Shown: positions 6,882 to 16,414, counted from the first letter of the stretch. The stretch is 51,353 nucleotides of DNA from Micromonospora sicca (GCF_003172935.1 NZ_QGKS01000211.1:1-51353); one strand, 5' to 3'. The notes: generated by a model not told the origin, from the sequence alone. Translations and numbers: made by a program.

Positions 6882-8288
6882 TCACACCCGCTCCACGCCA
6901 CGCTGCAGCGGCTGAACCGGCGCCAGCCCGGACAGCACCGGCCGGCGGCCGGTGGCATACAGGCCGGCGAGGACGAGCACGCCGAGGGCGAGCCATGCCA
7001 GGCCCAGACGCTGGGCGGCGATGTTGGCGTTGACCACCACGTAGGCGAGGATCACGAATCCCACCGCCGGCATGACGAGATGGGCCCACCAGTTGCGGCT
7101 TCGGCGGCGGATGAGGTGGTGCACGACGACAGAGACGTGTAGGACCAGGAAGGCCACCATCGCCCCGAAGTTGATCAGCGACGACAGCAGGGTGATGCCG
7201 TCGGCGCGGGTGGCCACGTACAGGCCGAGGGTGAGGGACACCGCGCCGGTGAGCAGAGTGGCGTTGATCGGGACGCTCCGCCGCAGAGACACCTTCGCCA
7301 GGAAGCCTGGTAGCTGCCGGTCACGGGCCATCGCGTACAGCAGACGGCTGGTGGCGACCTGCGCGACCATCGAGTTCGGCAGCCCCCACGCGATCGCGGT
7401 TGCGACCGCGCACAGCGTGGCCAGCCAGCCCCCGCCAGCGGCGCCAGCCGCGTCGTAGAAGGCAGTGCCGTTCCGATCGCCATCGGCGAGGAGACGGGCA
7501 GGGTCGGGAACCAGCATCGCGGCCAGCCACGTCTGGGCGATGAACAGCACCCCGGCGAGGACGAGAACGGCGGCCATCGCCCGTCCGACCTGCCGGGAAC
7601 CGTCCCGGGTCTCCTCGGCGAGCATGCTGATGCCGTCGAAGCCGAGAAACGACAACACCGCCACCGACACCGCCCCGGCGATGAGCGACCAGGTGAAGGT
7701 GCCGGAGTTGTAAAACGCGTCCCAGCTGAAGCTGCCCTGCCCGGATGCCAGCGCCGCTACGGCCACGACGAGGAAGATCGCCAGGATGATCAGCTCGCCG
7801 ACGAGCATCACCCGGGTGACCGCCGCCGTCAGCCGGATCCCGACCGAGTTGACCACCGTGTTGACGGCGACGAACCCGAGCAGCCACACCCAGAGCGGCA
7901 TCGACGGCACGGTCGCGTGCATCGCCACCGACGCAACCAGGTACAGCAGCCCGGGCACCAGGACGTAGTCGAGGAGGATCACCCAGCCGGCGAGGAAGCC
8001 GACCGCCGGATGGACGCCACGGCCAGCGTAGTTGTAGACGCTGCCCGACATGGGGAACGCCTTGACCATCTGGGCGTAGGAGAAGGCCGTGAACACCAGC
8101 GCGGCCACGCCGATCGCGTAGGCCAGGGCCACCATCCCGCCGGAGGCGGCGTACACGCTGCCGAAGATCGCCATCGGCGCGATCGGCACCATGTAGACCA
8201 AGCCGTACGCCATCAGGTCGCGGAACCGCAGTTGCCGGCTCAGCTCCTGCTGATAGCCGTATCGCAACAGCTCGTCAGGGTCGTACAT
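6882..8288 (-). CDS. APC superfamily amino acid/amide permease
   Basis: A 468-residue transporter with about 12 hydrophobic helices. It starts at an ATG at 8288, preceded by GAGAGG seven bases upstream. The N-terminus RQLRFRDLMAYGLVYMVP and the helix 1 pattern fit the APC family. FPMSGSVYNYAGRGV matches the conserved FP.aGg.Y.y region, and SFLGFDGISMLAEET is the helix 6 signature. The substrate is probably an amino acid or a small amine or amide. Its stop overlaps the amidase start, so the two are coupled. It is the first gene of a minus-strand operon (permease, amidase, GPP34, GNAT). Confidence 0.92.
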   Translation of the reverse strand: MYDPDELLRYGYQQELSRQLRFRDLMAYGLVYMVPIAPMAIFGSVYAASGGMVALAYAIGVAALVFTAFSYAQMVKAFPMSGSVYNYAGRGVHPAVGFLAGWVILLDYVLVPGLLYLVASVAMHATVPSMPLWVWLLGFVAVNTVVNSVGIRLTAAVTRVMLVGELIILAIFLVVAVAALASGQGSFSWDAFYNSGTFTWSLIAGAVSVAVLSFLGFDGISMLAEETRDGSRQVGRAMAAVLVLAGVLFIAQTWLAAMLVPDPARLLADGDRNGTAFYDAAGAAGGGWLATLCAVATAIAWGLPNSMVAQVATSRLLYAMARDRQLPGFLAKVSLRRSVPINATLLTGAVSLTLGLYVATRADGITLLSSLINFGAMVAFLVLHVSVVVHHLIRRRSRNWWAHLVMPAVGFVILAYVVVNANIAAQRLGLAWLALGVLVLAGLYATGRRPVLSGLAPVQPLQRGVERV

Positions 8289-8762
8289 CAACGAACCTCT
8301 CTTCAATGACGCTGCAAGGGGACATGTGCCGGTCATGAGCCGGAACCGAAGGTGATTCGGCTGCACCAACCAGGACGACGTCCTGACGGCGGCTACGACA
8401 CCACCCAATGGGACCTGCGCCGATGTCGGTAAGAGCGCGCCGCAGATCACGACAGTCCGCTGACACGAATGCGAGTCCGACCGAACGCCCCTGCAGAGGG
8501 CCGGGACGTTGAGCCGCAGGACCCCCTGTTCAATTCCGGGAGGACCGCGCCTGACGCCTCAGACCGCCTCAGGCGAGCGCAGGTCGCTTCCTGGCATGGA
8601 TGTCGCTGGATTGTCGGAACCCACCGACAACCCTTATCGACACACTTAGCGGCGGTGTCCCCTTGATTGCGTCACCGCCCTGCGTCGTGCCGAGGCAACG
8701 GAGTCGGTGATCCACACCAGCGGGCGCGAAGGCGCCAGCGCTGTCACCAGAAGGGAAGGGCC
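8289..8762. promoter_or_regulatory. divergent intergenic region, no gene seen
   Basis: These 474 bp separate the permease operon (minus) from the gene at 8763 (plus), so both promoters should lie here. GACCTGCGCCGATGTC and the stretch ACCCTTATCGACACACTTAG are locally AT-richer than the neighbourhood, but I cannot assign firm -35/-10 boxes. Short open frames in this gap have unnatural composition and were not called. No repeat or RNA gene is seen. Confidence 0.4.
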
Positions 8763-9374
8763 ATGACCTCGACGACCATGCCAGAGTGTGCGGCGGTCGG
8801 CCAGCGCGCCGCCGAGATCCTCGACCGGATGAAGGAGCACCCGGCGCACGACCGGCTGCACAGCTCTTCGATGAAGTACTCCAGCTGCTGGGCCACGTTC
8901 ACCGGCTACCCGTCCATCAGCCGCTGGTCCCTGGAGCGCGACGCCGGACCGCTGCTGACCGAGGCCCTGCGCGTCCTAGCGCTCAAGGCCGCGGTGTTCG
9001 AGCTCGCCGGCGGCGACGAGCAGGCCGCCGAGCTGCTCGTGCCGGCACCGGTCGACGAGATGATCCACGCGGTGCTGGCCCAGTTCACCCTCATGTCCCG
9101 CATGCAGGCCGACCTGCAGGTCGTCTTCCCGCACGCCACCGAGCTCGAGGAGTTCACCTACACCCGCGGGTGCATCACCGACGCCTACTACGCCGCCGCC
9201 GGCTGGGGCGAGCAGCCGCTGCGGTACTGGCTCGACTCCGCCGAAGTGTCCCGCCGCCTGGCGGTGCTGAACGCGTACTACCAGCAGGCCGGGCTGGGGC
9301 GCGACGGCCGCAGCCACGACTTCGACTTCGACGCGCCTATCTCACCGGCCGGTGCCGTGTCGGTCAGCGGTTAG
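8763..9374 (+). CDS. hypothetical cytoplasmic protein
   Basis: A 203-residue protein from an ATG at 8763, preceded by GAAGGGAAGGG. It is mostly alpha-helical, soluble and acidic. Recognisable stretches are EILDRMKEHPAHDRLHSSSMKY and the aromatic TYTRGCITDAYYAAAGWGE. There is no signal peptide or membrane segment. I do not recognise the family. The 3' end overlaps the convergent gene 9364-9810 by 11 bp. Confidence 0.7.
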   Translation: MTSTTMPECAAVGQRAAEILDRMKEHPAHDRLHSSSMKYSSCWATFTGYPSISRWSLERDAGPLLTEALRVLALKAAVFELAGGDEQAAELLVPAPVDEMIHAVLAQFTLMSRMQADLQVVFPHATELEEFTYTRGCITDAYYAAAGWGEQPLRYWLDSAEVSRRLAVLNAYYQQAGLGRDGRSHDFDFDAPISPAGAVSVSG

Positions 9375-9810
9375 CGAGTTCCACCGACAGGACCCGGCGC
9401 ATCGCGGCCACGACCTGCCGGGGGTCGAACCGTCCGCCGGCGAGCCGCTCCGCGCGCGCCACAGCGGTGAAGATGCCGTCCGGGTCAGCGTTACGCAACA
9501 CCGCTACCAGCCAGCCTTCAAGGTCGACCAGCTCGGTAGGCAGCTCAAGGGCGGCAGCGGTCGGCGCCGGCCGAGCTGACTCCACCGGAAGAGGCTCGCC
9601 GGCGGAGGCGTAGCGGCCGGGAGGCAACCCGACCCGGTAGGGGTGCACACACACCGCGGTGCCGGACGGGGCGACACGCCACCCGATGTCCTTGTTGTAG
9701 GCGAACTCGGGGCCAGGTCGGTCCACTACGTCGAACTGGCCTGGCCCCAGCTCCTGCGCCGGGCACACCGCGCAGGTCTGCTCACACCACTCCGGCCGCG
9801 GACCCGTCAC
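9364..9810 (-). CDS. hypothetical protein with N-terminal cysteine cluster
   Basis: A 148-residue protein from a GTG at 9810. The N-terminus has CEQTCAVCPAQ (Cys-x3-Cys-x2-Cys), which could bind zinc or an iron-sulfur cluster. An Ala/Pro-rich linker follows, then a helical C-terminal half ending RQVVAAMRRVLSVELANR. No known family is recognised. The start is unsupported by a clear Shine-Dalgarno sequence. It is divergent from the HD-domain gene at 9847, with only 36 bp between the starts. Confidence 0.6.
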   Translation of the reverse strand: MTGPRPEWCEQTCAVCPAQELGPGQFDVVDRPGPEFAYNKDIGWRVAPSGTAVCVHPYRVGLPPGRYASAGEPLPVESARPAPTAAALELPTELVDLEGWLVAVLRNADPDGIFTAVARAERLAGGRFDPRQVVAAMRRVLSVELANR

Positions 9811-9846
9811 GGCATCGATGCTACGACAACCAGGAGGTATCCGGGT

Positions 9847-10434
9847 ATGACCGTCTTATCCCATCCACGCCCCCGGCTCGTCAACCAGGCGCTGCGAGAT
9901 GCCCAACGCTGGTGCGCCGGCCACACCATCGACGACCGGCCCGCCCTCGCACACGCCGTTCGCGTCGCCGTCACCATCGGCGAACACATCCCCGCCCCGG
10001 CACCCGACCTGATCGCCGCGGCTCTTCTTCACGATGTGCCCGATTTCGTGCCGTCGCACGAGGAGCTGTACCGGACGCTGACCGAGGCATACGGCCCCGA
10101 AGTGCCTCGGATCATCGCCGCGTTGCAAGCCGAGCATCAAGCGCTTGACCAGCCCAATCCGCCAGTTGTCGTCGAGGACCTAGCCGTCGTGCTCGCCTCG
10201 ACAGCCGACAAGATCGTCGCCCTCACCTCGCAACTGCGTCGTGCCCGCGCCAGTGGTGACGTCACCGAGTTCTTCTCCAGGCGGTCACGGCTCGTCGCCC
10301 TGCTTCCGTACTTCCGGGAATACAGCCAAGCCGCCCGAGCCCACACGCCCGTGGGCATGTCCGCGGCGCTAGACGTAGTTCTGAACTTGCTCGACCAGGT
10401 CGAGTCCAAGCTGCCTCCAAGGGTGGCCCGATGA
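9847..10434 (+). CDS. HD-domain (RelA/SpoT-type) phosphohydrolase
   Basis: A 195-residue protein from an ATG at 9847 with AGGAGGT eight bases upstream. It shows the HD-fold order seen in RelA/SpoT-like hydrolases. His38 of LAHAVRVA is followed by the metal pair in ALLHDVPDF (LLHD) and a late ASTADKIVALTSQ, matching the D-K helix of the SpoT hydrolase domain. The likely reaction is metal-dependent removal of phosphate from a nucleotide, but the substrate is unknown. The stop overlaps the next gene (ATGA), so the two are coupled. Confidence 0.8.
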   Translation: MTVLSHPRPRLVNQALRDAQRWCAGHTIDDRPALAHAVRVAVTIGEHIPAPAPDLIAAALLHDVPDFVPSHEELYRTLTEAYGPEVPRIIAALQAEHQALDQPNPPVVVEDLAVVLASTADKIVALTSQLRRARASGDVTEFFSRRSRLVALLPYFREYSQAARAHTPVGMSAALDVVLNLLDQVESKLPPRVAR

Positions 10435-11360
10435 GTACGACCCAGTGGACTCGACCCACTGTCGACGTCCTCCGTCAGCATCTGCTCGCTGAGACCGGCT
10501 CGACGATGACAGCTTCAGAAGTCATCAGAATCTGGGAACTGTCAGGAGTCGAACGACTCCACCTGTCGAACGGCGCCAGTATGATCTTCAAGTTCGCGGT
10601 GACGCCATTCACGACCGAAGCCGACATCCTGATCAACCTCGCCGGTCACGGCATCCCAGTCGTAGCAGTAAAAGCCTGGGCAGTGCGCGACCACACGCTC
10701 GGCATGCTGACAGAAGACCTTGGCGTACCCCTGCGGCTCGCGACCGAAAACGACGCAGCGACCGCGGCCGTACGGCTTCACGCCATCCCGTCCCTCGCGT
10801 ACCTCGATACCTTCGACGAGGAAGCATTGACGAGCTTGCCCGAACGGGGGCTGGCCGCGCTCGCCGCCTTGCAACGCGAGGGTCGCTTCCTCAACGCAAA
10901 GGACATCAAGCGAGCCCTACAGCGCCTGGCCCCCCTCGCCAGGACCCGAGCGGTCGGCGCCGAGCGACCGCCTTTCGGCGTATGCCACGGCGAGTTCCAC
11001 CCGACATCCCTGCACGTCGGTACCGACGGCACGCGGCTCCTCGACGTCGCCAAGGCATTCAACGGTCCAGGCCTGCTGGACCTGGCCACCTGGTTCGGCA
11101 CCCGTGCTCCTGCCAAGCCCCAGAGCCTGAACCGACTAATCCATGCCTACATTCACGTCGGCGCCCACCCAGATGCGGCGAGTTGTCGCGGCGGGCTTCC
11201 CGCAGACCAGTGGGCACTGGGCTGGCACCGCATCTGGGCCGCGCACTGGTTCCTCGCCCACGCCGCCGCCAGGCACCACGGCCGCATGACAGACGACGCG
11301 CACCGCTCCATCATCCGTCGCCAGCTCACCGGTGCCGTCACGCTCTTGACGTCGTCGTAA
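10431..11360 (+). CDS. aminoglycoside phosphotransferase-like (APH fold) protein, degenerate active site
   Basis: A 309-residue protein with the APH/choline kinase fold. Family features are a nucleotide-binding N-lobe with ASMIFKFAVTP, the VRLHAIPS helix, the Brenner-like motif VCHGEFHPTSLHV, and LLDVAKAF at the place of the metal-binding aspartate. In active kinases the motif is HGDxxxxN followed by IDW. Here Asp is Glu and the Asn position is Ser, so catalysis may be weak or changed. It is coupled to the HD hydrolase before it. It could act on a small molecule or nucleotide. Confidence 0.75.
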   Translation: MSTTQWTRPTVDVLRQHLLAETGSTMTASEVIRIWELSGVERLHLSNGASMIFKFAVTPFTTEADILINLAGHGIPVVAVKAWAVRDHTLGMLTEDLGVPLRLATENDAATAAVRLHAIPSLAYLDTFDEEALTSLPERGLAALAALQREGRFLNAKDIKRALQRLAPLARTRAVGAERPPFGVCHGEFHPTSLHVGTDGTRLLDVAKAFNGPGLLDLATWFGTRAPAKPQSLNRLIHAYIHVGAHPDAASCRGGLPADQWALGWHRIWAAHWFLAHAAARHHGRMTDDAHRSIIRRQLTGAVTLLTSS

Positions 11361-11619
11361 TCCACGATTTGATAGACCAGGGAATCGTCCCGAAAGGGCG
11401 GCGTGGACGCCGACGATGTGGTCAGCGCGTGCTGCCGTGTCCGCAGACGTGACGACGACTGACGAACACTGGGTGGCCGCGTCGCATACGGGTGAGGCGA
11501 GATGGTCGTCGGAATGATCGCTGCACGGCTCTGACAATTCCTTGACATCGACACGACCGTCCGGCGGGAAGATGTGCGGTCCAATATCGATGTGATTCGG
11601 CGGGGCGCGGGAGGATGAG

Positions 11620-12960
11620 GTGATCAAGGAGGACGTCCAGGCGGCCTGGCGGGAGCTCGGTCGACAACTGGCCGGATGGCGACAGGGGGCCGGTCACACT
11701 CAGCAGAGCTTGGCCCCGCTCGTCTGTTACACCCGTAGCAGTATCGCCAACATCGAGGTCGGCAGCCAGCATGCCGACCGCGGATTCTGGCGTCGGGTAG
11801 ACGACGTCCTTGGCGCCGGCGGAGCGCTCGTTGCCGGCTATGAGCATGCAGATGCGCTGAGGCGACGCAACCGACAACGGGTACGAGCCAGGTCAAAATC
11901 GACCGGCGCACCGTCGATCGCTGGGCCAGCGCAAAGGCCGGACCTGTCGGCCGGAGGCGCTCTGGAAGAGGTGGACGCTATCTACGAGCGCCGCCTACGC
12001 AGCTCCTCCACGAACGCGGACGACGCCAAGTTGAGCTACCTCGAGGATGCGGTCCTGCGCGCCATTGCGGACAACGAGCGATGCCCACCCGCCATCCTGA
12101 TGCCGCGGGTGCGTCAGCTACGAGACCACGTCGACCACCTCCTGACGGGTCGGCAGCATCCCCCGCAACGAGCCCGGCTGTACACGCTCGCTTCCTATCT
12201 GTCCGGGCTGCTCGGGGCAGTCGCACTCGACGTGGGTGCCTTCCGGCCAGCGCACGCTTACAGCGCCGAGGCCTTCGAGCTTGCGGATGCCGGGGGACAG
12301 CCTGACGTACAGGCCTGGGCGAGGGCGGTGCAGAGCCTGATCGCCTACTACGCCGGCGCGTACCACGACGCACTCGCCTACGCCCAGGACGGCGCCCGGC
12401 GCTCACCGAGTGGGCCGCACAGCATCCGCCTCGCCGTCAACGGAGAAGCCAGGGCGCTGGCCCGCCTCGGCGACCGCTACGGCGTTGACGAGGCCGTGGA
12501 GCGCGCGTTCACCGTGCTGAATGCTCGTCCATCCGATGTGGAAGTCAGCGCGAGTCTGACCACCGGTTCCTACTGTCATGCCAGGACGTCCGCCAACGCT
12601 GCGACCGCCTACCTCACCATCGGCGCTTTGCAGAATGTCACCGGATATCTGATCCACGCGTTGGACGCCTTCGACCAAGCCGCGCTCCGAGGACCCCAAG
12701 CCCTCAGCCGTCTCGATCTGGCTACCGCCTCACTTCAGCAAGACCGGCCCGAGGTCGAGAGGGCGTGCACCTTGGCCGTCGAGGCGATGACCCTTACTGC
12801 GGATCAGCGCTTCGAATCGGTCCGGCAGCGAGCCCGCCAGTTCCTGGCGATAGCCCAACCGTTCGCCGCCCTGCCCGAGGTGCGTCACGTCGCGGACCTC
12901 ATCGTGGAGCGCGGCCGCCCGGCACAGCAGACGCCGCCGGCCTTACCATCGCCACCATGA
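11620..12960 (+). CDS. XRE-family regulator with TPR-like C-terminal domain
   Basis: A 446-residue protein from a GTG at 11620, preceded by GGGAGG. Residues about 12-70 form a helix-turn-helix (GHTQQSLAPLVCYTRSSIANIEVG). The rest is an array of helical repeats (AHAYSAEAFELADAGGQPDVQAW and similar) as in Streptomyces XRE-TPR regulators, which bind a small peptide or metabolite. Its stop overlaps the 2H phosphoesterase gene (ATGA). The non-coding stretch of about 260 bp upstream probably holds its promoter. Confidence 0.85.
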   Translation: MIKEDVQAAWRELGRQLAGWRQGAGHTQQSLAPLVCYTRSSIANIEVGSQHADRGFWRRVDDVLGAGGALVAGYEHADALRRRNRQRVRARSKSTGAPSIAGPAQRPDLSAGGALEEVDAIYERRLRSSSTNADDAKLSYLEDAVLRAIADNERCPPAILMPRVRQLRDHVDHLLTGRQHPPQRARLYTLASYLSGLLGAVALDVGAFRPAHAYSAEAFELADAGGQPDVQAWARAVQSLIAYYAGAYHDALAYAQDGARRSPSGPHSIRLAVNGEARALARLGDRYGVDEAVERAFTVLNARPSDVEVSASLTTGSYCHARTSANAATAYLTIGALQNVTGYLIHALDAFDQAALRGPQALSRLDLATASLQQDRPEVERACTLAVEAMTLTADQRFESVRQRARQFLAIAQPFAALPEVRHVADLIVERGRPAQQTPPALPSPP

Positions 12961-13628
12961 CCAGCCGGGAACGCGACAGCCTTCAGCAACGATGGGACGC
13001 CTACCACCGCTTACCCGAACTCGTTGAACACTGGTACTGGCGCCCGGGCTGGGGGCCCGACCGCAGCTTCTACACCTGGCACGTGACCTTCGAAGGCAAG
13101 ACCGCGCTGCACGAACTCGTCACCAACCTGCAGAAGGAACTCGCCCTTCCCGGTCTTGACCCGGTACCGCTCGACGGCTTGCACCTCACCATGCAGGGAC
13201 TCGGCTTCACCGACGAGGTCCATCAACAAGACCTGGCCAGAATCATCGAAGAAGCACGCCGTCGGTGCGCGGCTCTCACACCGGTCGAACTGACCCTCGG
13301 ACCCGTCGACCCGGACGCCGAAGGCATCGGACTCCTCGTTACACCCTGGCATGCGGCCGAGGAATTGCGCCATACGATTCGCGACGCCATTGAGTCCGTC
13401 TGGACGACCGTGCCCGAGGCTGCCGATGGTTTCCGCCCGCACGTGACGATCGCCTACAGCGGCGCCCCGGTTTCCACCGAGCCGATCCGCGCGCGCCTGG
13501 CGGCAGCCCGGGACCTTCCGCCCGTGACGGTCAGGATCACCGAAGTCCCGCTCATCGCTCTGCGACGGGACGATCGCGTCTACCAGTGGGATACCGTAGC
13601 CACCATCCGCCTCGGCAGTGCCCGGTGA
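12957..13628 (+). CDS. 2H phosphoesterase (2'-5' RNA ligase-like)
   Basis: A 223-residue protein with both 2H motifs: His76-Leu-Thr (LHLTMQ) and His162-Val-Thr (PHVTIAYS). Members open or close 2'-5' or cyclic phosphates in RNA and nucleotides. The family includes LigT/ThpR and cyclic-oligonucleotide phosphodiesterases. The start ATG lies in the stop of the XRE-TPR gene. The N-terminal 35 residues (HWYWRPGWGPDRSFYTWHV) extend the core. The substrate is not evident. Confidence 0.88.
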   Translation: MTSRERDSLQQRWDAYHRLPELVEHWYWRPGWGPDRSFYTWHVTFEGKTALHELVTNLQKELALPGLDPVPLDGLHLTMQGLGFTDEVHQQDLARIIEEARRRCAALTPVELTLGPVDPDAEGIGLLVTPWHAAEELRHTIRDAIESVWTTVPEAADGFRPHVTIAYSGAPVSTEPIRARLAAARDLPPVTVRITEVPLIALRRDDRVYQWDTVATIRLGSAR

Positions 13629-13742
13629 GCATGGCGCCGGGCTACGCTAATCGGACGGGCGACGTTGTGCACCACCATCCCAGCTCGTCTCATCGGCCGC
13701 ACCACCAATCAACTGCCGGCGCCGAACTGATCACGCACGCGG

Positions 13743-15269
13743 TTATGGGTTCGTGGCGTGCTGAGCGAGGTAGGTCATAACGGCTGGGTTGTTGGTGTAG
13801 GCGAAGCCTTCCCAGCCGTCGTAGCGGAATCCGGCCTGTCGGGCCATCGCATCGATCGTGATCATCGCGTCGGCGAATCGCTGGTCATTGCCGCCGACGA
13901 GCTGTTGACGCATCACCGGGTCGCCGACGAGGGCGACGAAGATCGGCTCCGTTCGGTGGTGGCGGTACCGCGCGAAGTTCGGGTGGTAGCTGGGGCTGCC
14001 GGAGCCGTCGGGGTCGGTGAGGAAGACGATGCCGGTCAGTGCGTCGAAGCGGCAGAGGCTGTCGAGCAGTCGGTCGGAGTCTGAGGGCGCGTCGGTGTGC
14101 AGGGCCGGGGATTCACGGATGACGTTGTGCGCCCGGCCGATGATGTCGACGTTGGGCTGGTCGAGGAGGTTGGCACGGGAGGCGTGGAGGATGGCGTGGC
14201 GCAGCCAGTTGCGGTAGTAGTCGAACTCGGGGCCCTGGGGCTTCCGGTCGGCGAGCGTCCGGACCGCGGTCCAGTCCTTGGCGCGGACCGCCTGCGCGCC
14301 CAGCGCGTAGGCGTGGGCGGCGATGAGCAGCCGCCGCTGGAGTGCGCTGAGCTGGTCGGCCGTTGGTGCGGGCGATTCGTAGATGCGCACCAGCGCGGTG
14401 ACCGCCTCGGTGAACCAGTGGTCTTGCCGGTAGGTCAGGGCGAGCGCGGCGATACTCGTCATTCGGTTCAGCAGGGTACCGAGCTCCGCCAGATCGGACG
14501 ATGGGATCTCGGCCGCGTCGATGATCGCTTGCAGTAAGGCGCGGCGCAGGGGGATGTCGTCATGGCGGCGCATCAGTTCCAGCGCCAGCTCGTCGAAGGC
14601 GCCGGCGTCGAGCCGCCAGGTCATCGCGGCGGCTGGCAGTTGTTGCAAGTTGTGCGCAGCGAGCCGGACGTTGATCAGTGCGGTCATCTCGTCGCGGTAC
14701 TCGGCACGCCACTGTTCTTTCTGCCGTTCGACGATCGCTGCGATGAGGCGCTCACGATCGGCGGGTTCCCACACCACGCTCGAGGTTCCCCGCCGGACGT
14801 ACACCTCGCCCCTGCGGAACTCGAACCCCTTGCGTTTGCCGCCCTTGGCCTGCGGGTCGTCGATCTCGTACTCGCCGTTGCGCGTGAAGATGTGGAACCC
14901 GCGGGGGCTGGCCGCGACGTAGAGCAGCACCATCGGGCACCCGTCGATTGTGTGCCGGGCGACGCCGAACTCGAGCGGTTCCGTGATGTATTTTGCGATC
15001 TTGACGCGGAGGCGGGATTCGTCGAACAGTTCGAGGTGTCGTCGGGTCAGGCCGGTCACTGGGGTGCCGTCGTCGGCGGCCCCGATGATGATGTAGCCGC
15101 CCTGGTCGTTGCCGAGCATCGCCGCGATGTCTTTGACCAGCGCGACCACGTCGTAGGTGTGGCTGAGATCGCACATGGTTTTGAAGTCCAGGCAGGACTG
15201 CTCGCAGCCCTCGGCCAGCAGTGACCGGAGTTTTTCCTCCGTCAGCACAGGCTCCACTACCGCTGCCAC
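13743..15269 (-). CDS. AlbA_2/Schlafen-like nucleic-acid-binding protein
   Basis: A 508-residue protein from a GTG at 15269, with GAGGAGGG just upstream. Residues about 10-170 match the AlbA_2 (Schlafen) domain: CEQSCLDFKTMCD, the helix VKDIAAMLGNDQGGYIIIGAADDG, and a later EYEIDDPQAKGG. The C-terminal 330 residues are helical with no recognised family. Schlafen-type proteins bind or cut RNA, and in bacteria they often lie in defence loci. Nuclease activity is not proven here. It is followed on the same strand by other defence-type genes. Confidence 0.8.
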   Translation of the reverse strand: MAAVVEPVLTEEKLRSLLAEGCEQSCLDFKTMCDLSHTYDVVALVKDIAAMLGNDQGGYIIIGAADDGTPVTGLTRRHLELFDESRLRVKIAKYITEPLEFGVARHTIDGCPMVLLYVAASPRGFHIFTRNGEYEIDDPQAKGGKRKGFEFRRGEVYVRRGTSSVVWEPADRERLIAAIVERQKEQWRAEYRDEMTALINVRLAAHNLQQLPAAAMTWRLDAGAFDELALELMRRHDDIPLRRALLQAIIDAAEIPSSDLAELGTLLNRMTSIAALALTYRQDHWFTEAVTALVRIYESPAPTADQLSALQRRLLIAAHAYALGAQAVRAKDWTAVRTLADRKPQGPEFDYYRNWLRHAILHASRANLLDQPNVDIIGRAHNVIRESPALHTDAPSDSDRLLDSLCRFDALTGIVFLTDPDGSGSPSYHPNFARYRHHRTEPIFVALVGDPVMRQQLVGGNDQRFADAMITIDAMARQAGFRYDGWEGFAYTNNPAVMTYLAQHATNP

Positions 15270-15415
15270 GATCCCTCCTCGTCGGGAAGCTGAGCACCGC
15301 CGGGAGTCGCCGGTGTCGTGTCGTTCATCCGGATGGATGCCTGTTGCGGCGTCGTGGTCTCATGCTGTCCGTTCAGCCAACTGCCGGAGCGCGTCGGCGC
15401 GCTGCGCCGCTCTGA

Positions 15416-16180
15416 TCAGGCCCGGCCGAGCCGGACGGCGGTGCGGTCGAGCATACGCAGCAGGAGATCGCCGAAGAGCACGACCTCGGAGGCGACGGTG
15501 GGATCGGCGTACTCGACCTGTCGGTGCGAGCTGGGGTTCTTGAACACGCCGATGGCCCCGGCGAACAGGGCGCCCAGCGCGTCGCGCTCGCCGGGGTCGA
15601 GGGCAGGGTCAGCGAGCGGCCCTTGACTGCCGAATGCCTGCTGCATCAGCTTGACGCCGATGTCGGAGTCACTGGCACCGGCAAGTTCCCGCACGCGGAT
15701 CTCCACCTCGCGCAACGTCGCAAAGGCCGCCAGCTCGTACTCGCCGAGCAGGAACTGGGTGCGCACCGTGGCCGCGATCCGCGGATGCAGGTCCACGTTC
15801 AGCCGCTGCTCGGCATGAACGAGAGCGGGCCCGTCAGATGCGTCGAGGACCTCCCGGCCGCGCCGGGTGATGTAGCACTGCTCGGAGCTCTGCTCCGGGT
15901 CGGCCGCCAGCAGTCCATGCGCGCGCAGCCAGTCGAACGCCTCCCCGAGGGCGCGTAGCGCCTCCGCGTAATCGCTGACCCGGTTCGCCGCGTACGCCTG
16001 CTTCGCGCCCTGGATCATGCTGTTGCGCAGGAAGAGTCCACCGGTGCTTGCGGCGAATCGCTTCAGCAGGACAAGAGCCAGGCGGTCGACCGGCAGGTTC
16101 AGGGCCTCTTCCACCGACGCCGGTGGGGTGTATGTGATCTGCACCTCGGCGAAAGTACCGACACCCGGCAGAGAGGACAA
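15416..16180 (-). CDS. TIGR02391 (Ymh) family protein
   Basis: A 254-residue protein. The C-terminal half carries the TIGR02391/Ymh pattern: FATLREVEIRVRELAG, GVKLMQQAFG, LFAGAIGVFKNPSSHR and VEYADPTVASEVVLFGDLLLRMLD. The family is widespread in mobile and defence regions, and its biochemical role is unclear. The N-terminal 100 residues are helical. The furthest start is a TTG at 16180; an internal GTG at residue 13 is an alternative. It lies 146 bp upstream of the AlbA_2 gene on the same strand. Confidence 0.82.
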   Translation of the reverse strand: MSSLPGVGTFAEVQITYTPPASVEEALNLPVDRLALVLLKRFAASTGGLFLRNSMIQGAKQAYAANRVSDYAEALRALGEAFDWLRAHGLLAADPEQSSEQCYITRRGREVLDASDGPALVHAEQRLNVDLHPRIAATVRTQFLLGEYELAAFATLREVEIRVRELAGASDSDIGVKLMQQAFGSQGPLADPALDPGERDALGALFAGAIGVFKNPSSHRQVEYADPTVASEVVLFGDLLLRMLDRTAVRLGRA

Positions 16181-16414
16181 CTCCGTTCCATCTCTACCGT
16201 GATCGGCTTATCCAGGTTAGCGCTGCGGGGCGTCAAGCCGCAGGCGGCCGGGTGTCGCGCCCATCGGCTGAGGCGTGAGGTGTCTCGGAGGCGTGGGGTG
16301 TCTCGCCGTTAGTCATCGGCCGGCTTGCCACGGCCCTTCGCTGGTGTGCAGCCACCTCGTCGCCCAGTGGTGTGTGAACTCCACCCCGGTGTCGCTTGGG
16401 ACTGCCGGCGCCCG

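Noticed and set aside
16233..16414. Short repeats around GTGTCTCG encoding ETPHASETPHAS
   Set aside because: Only two copies in a frame with poor composition; not a repeat array of interest.
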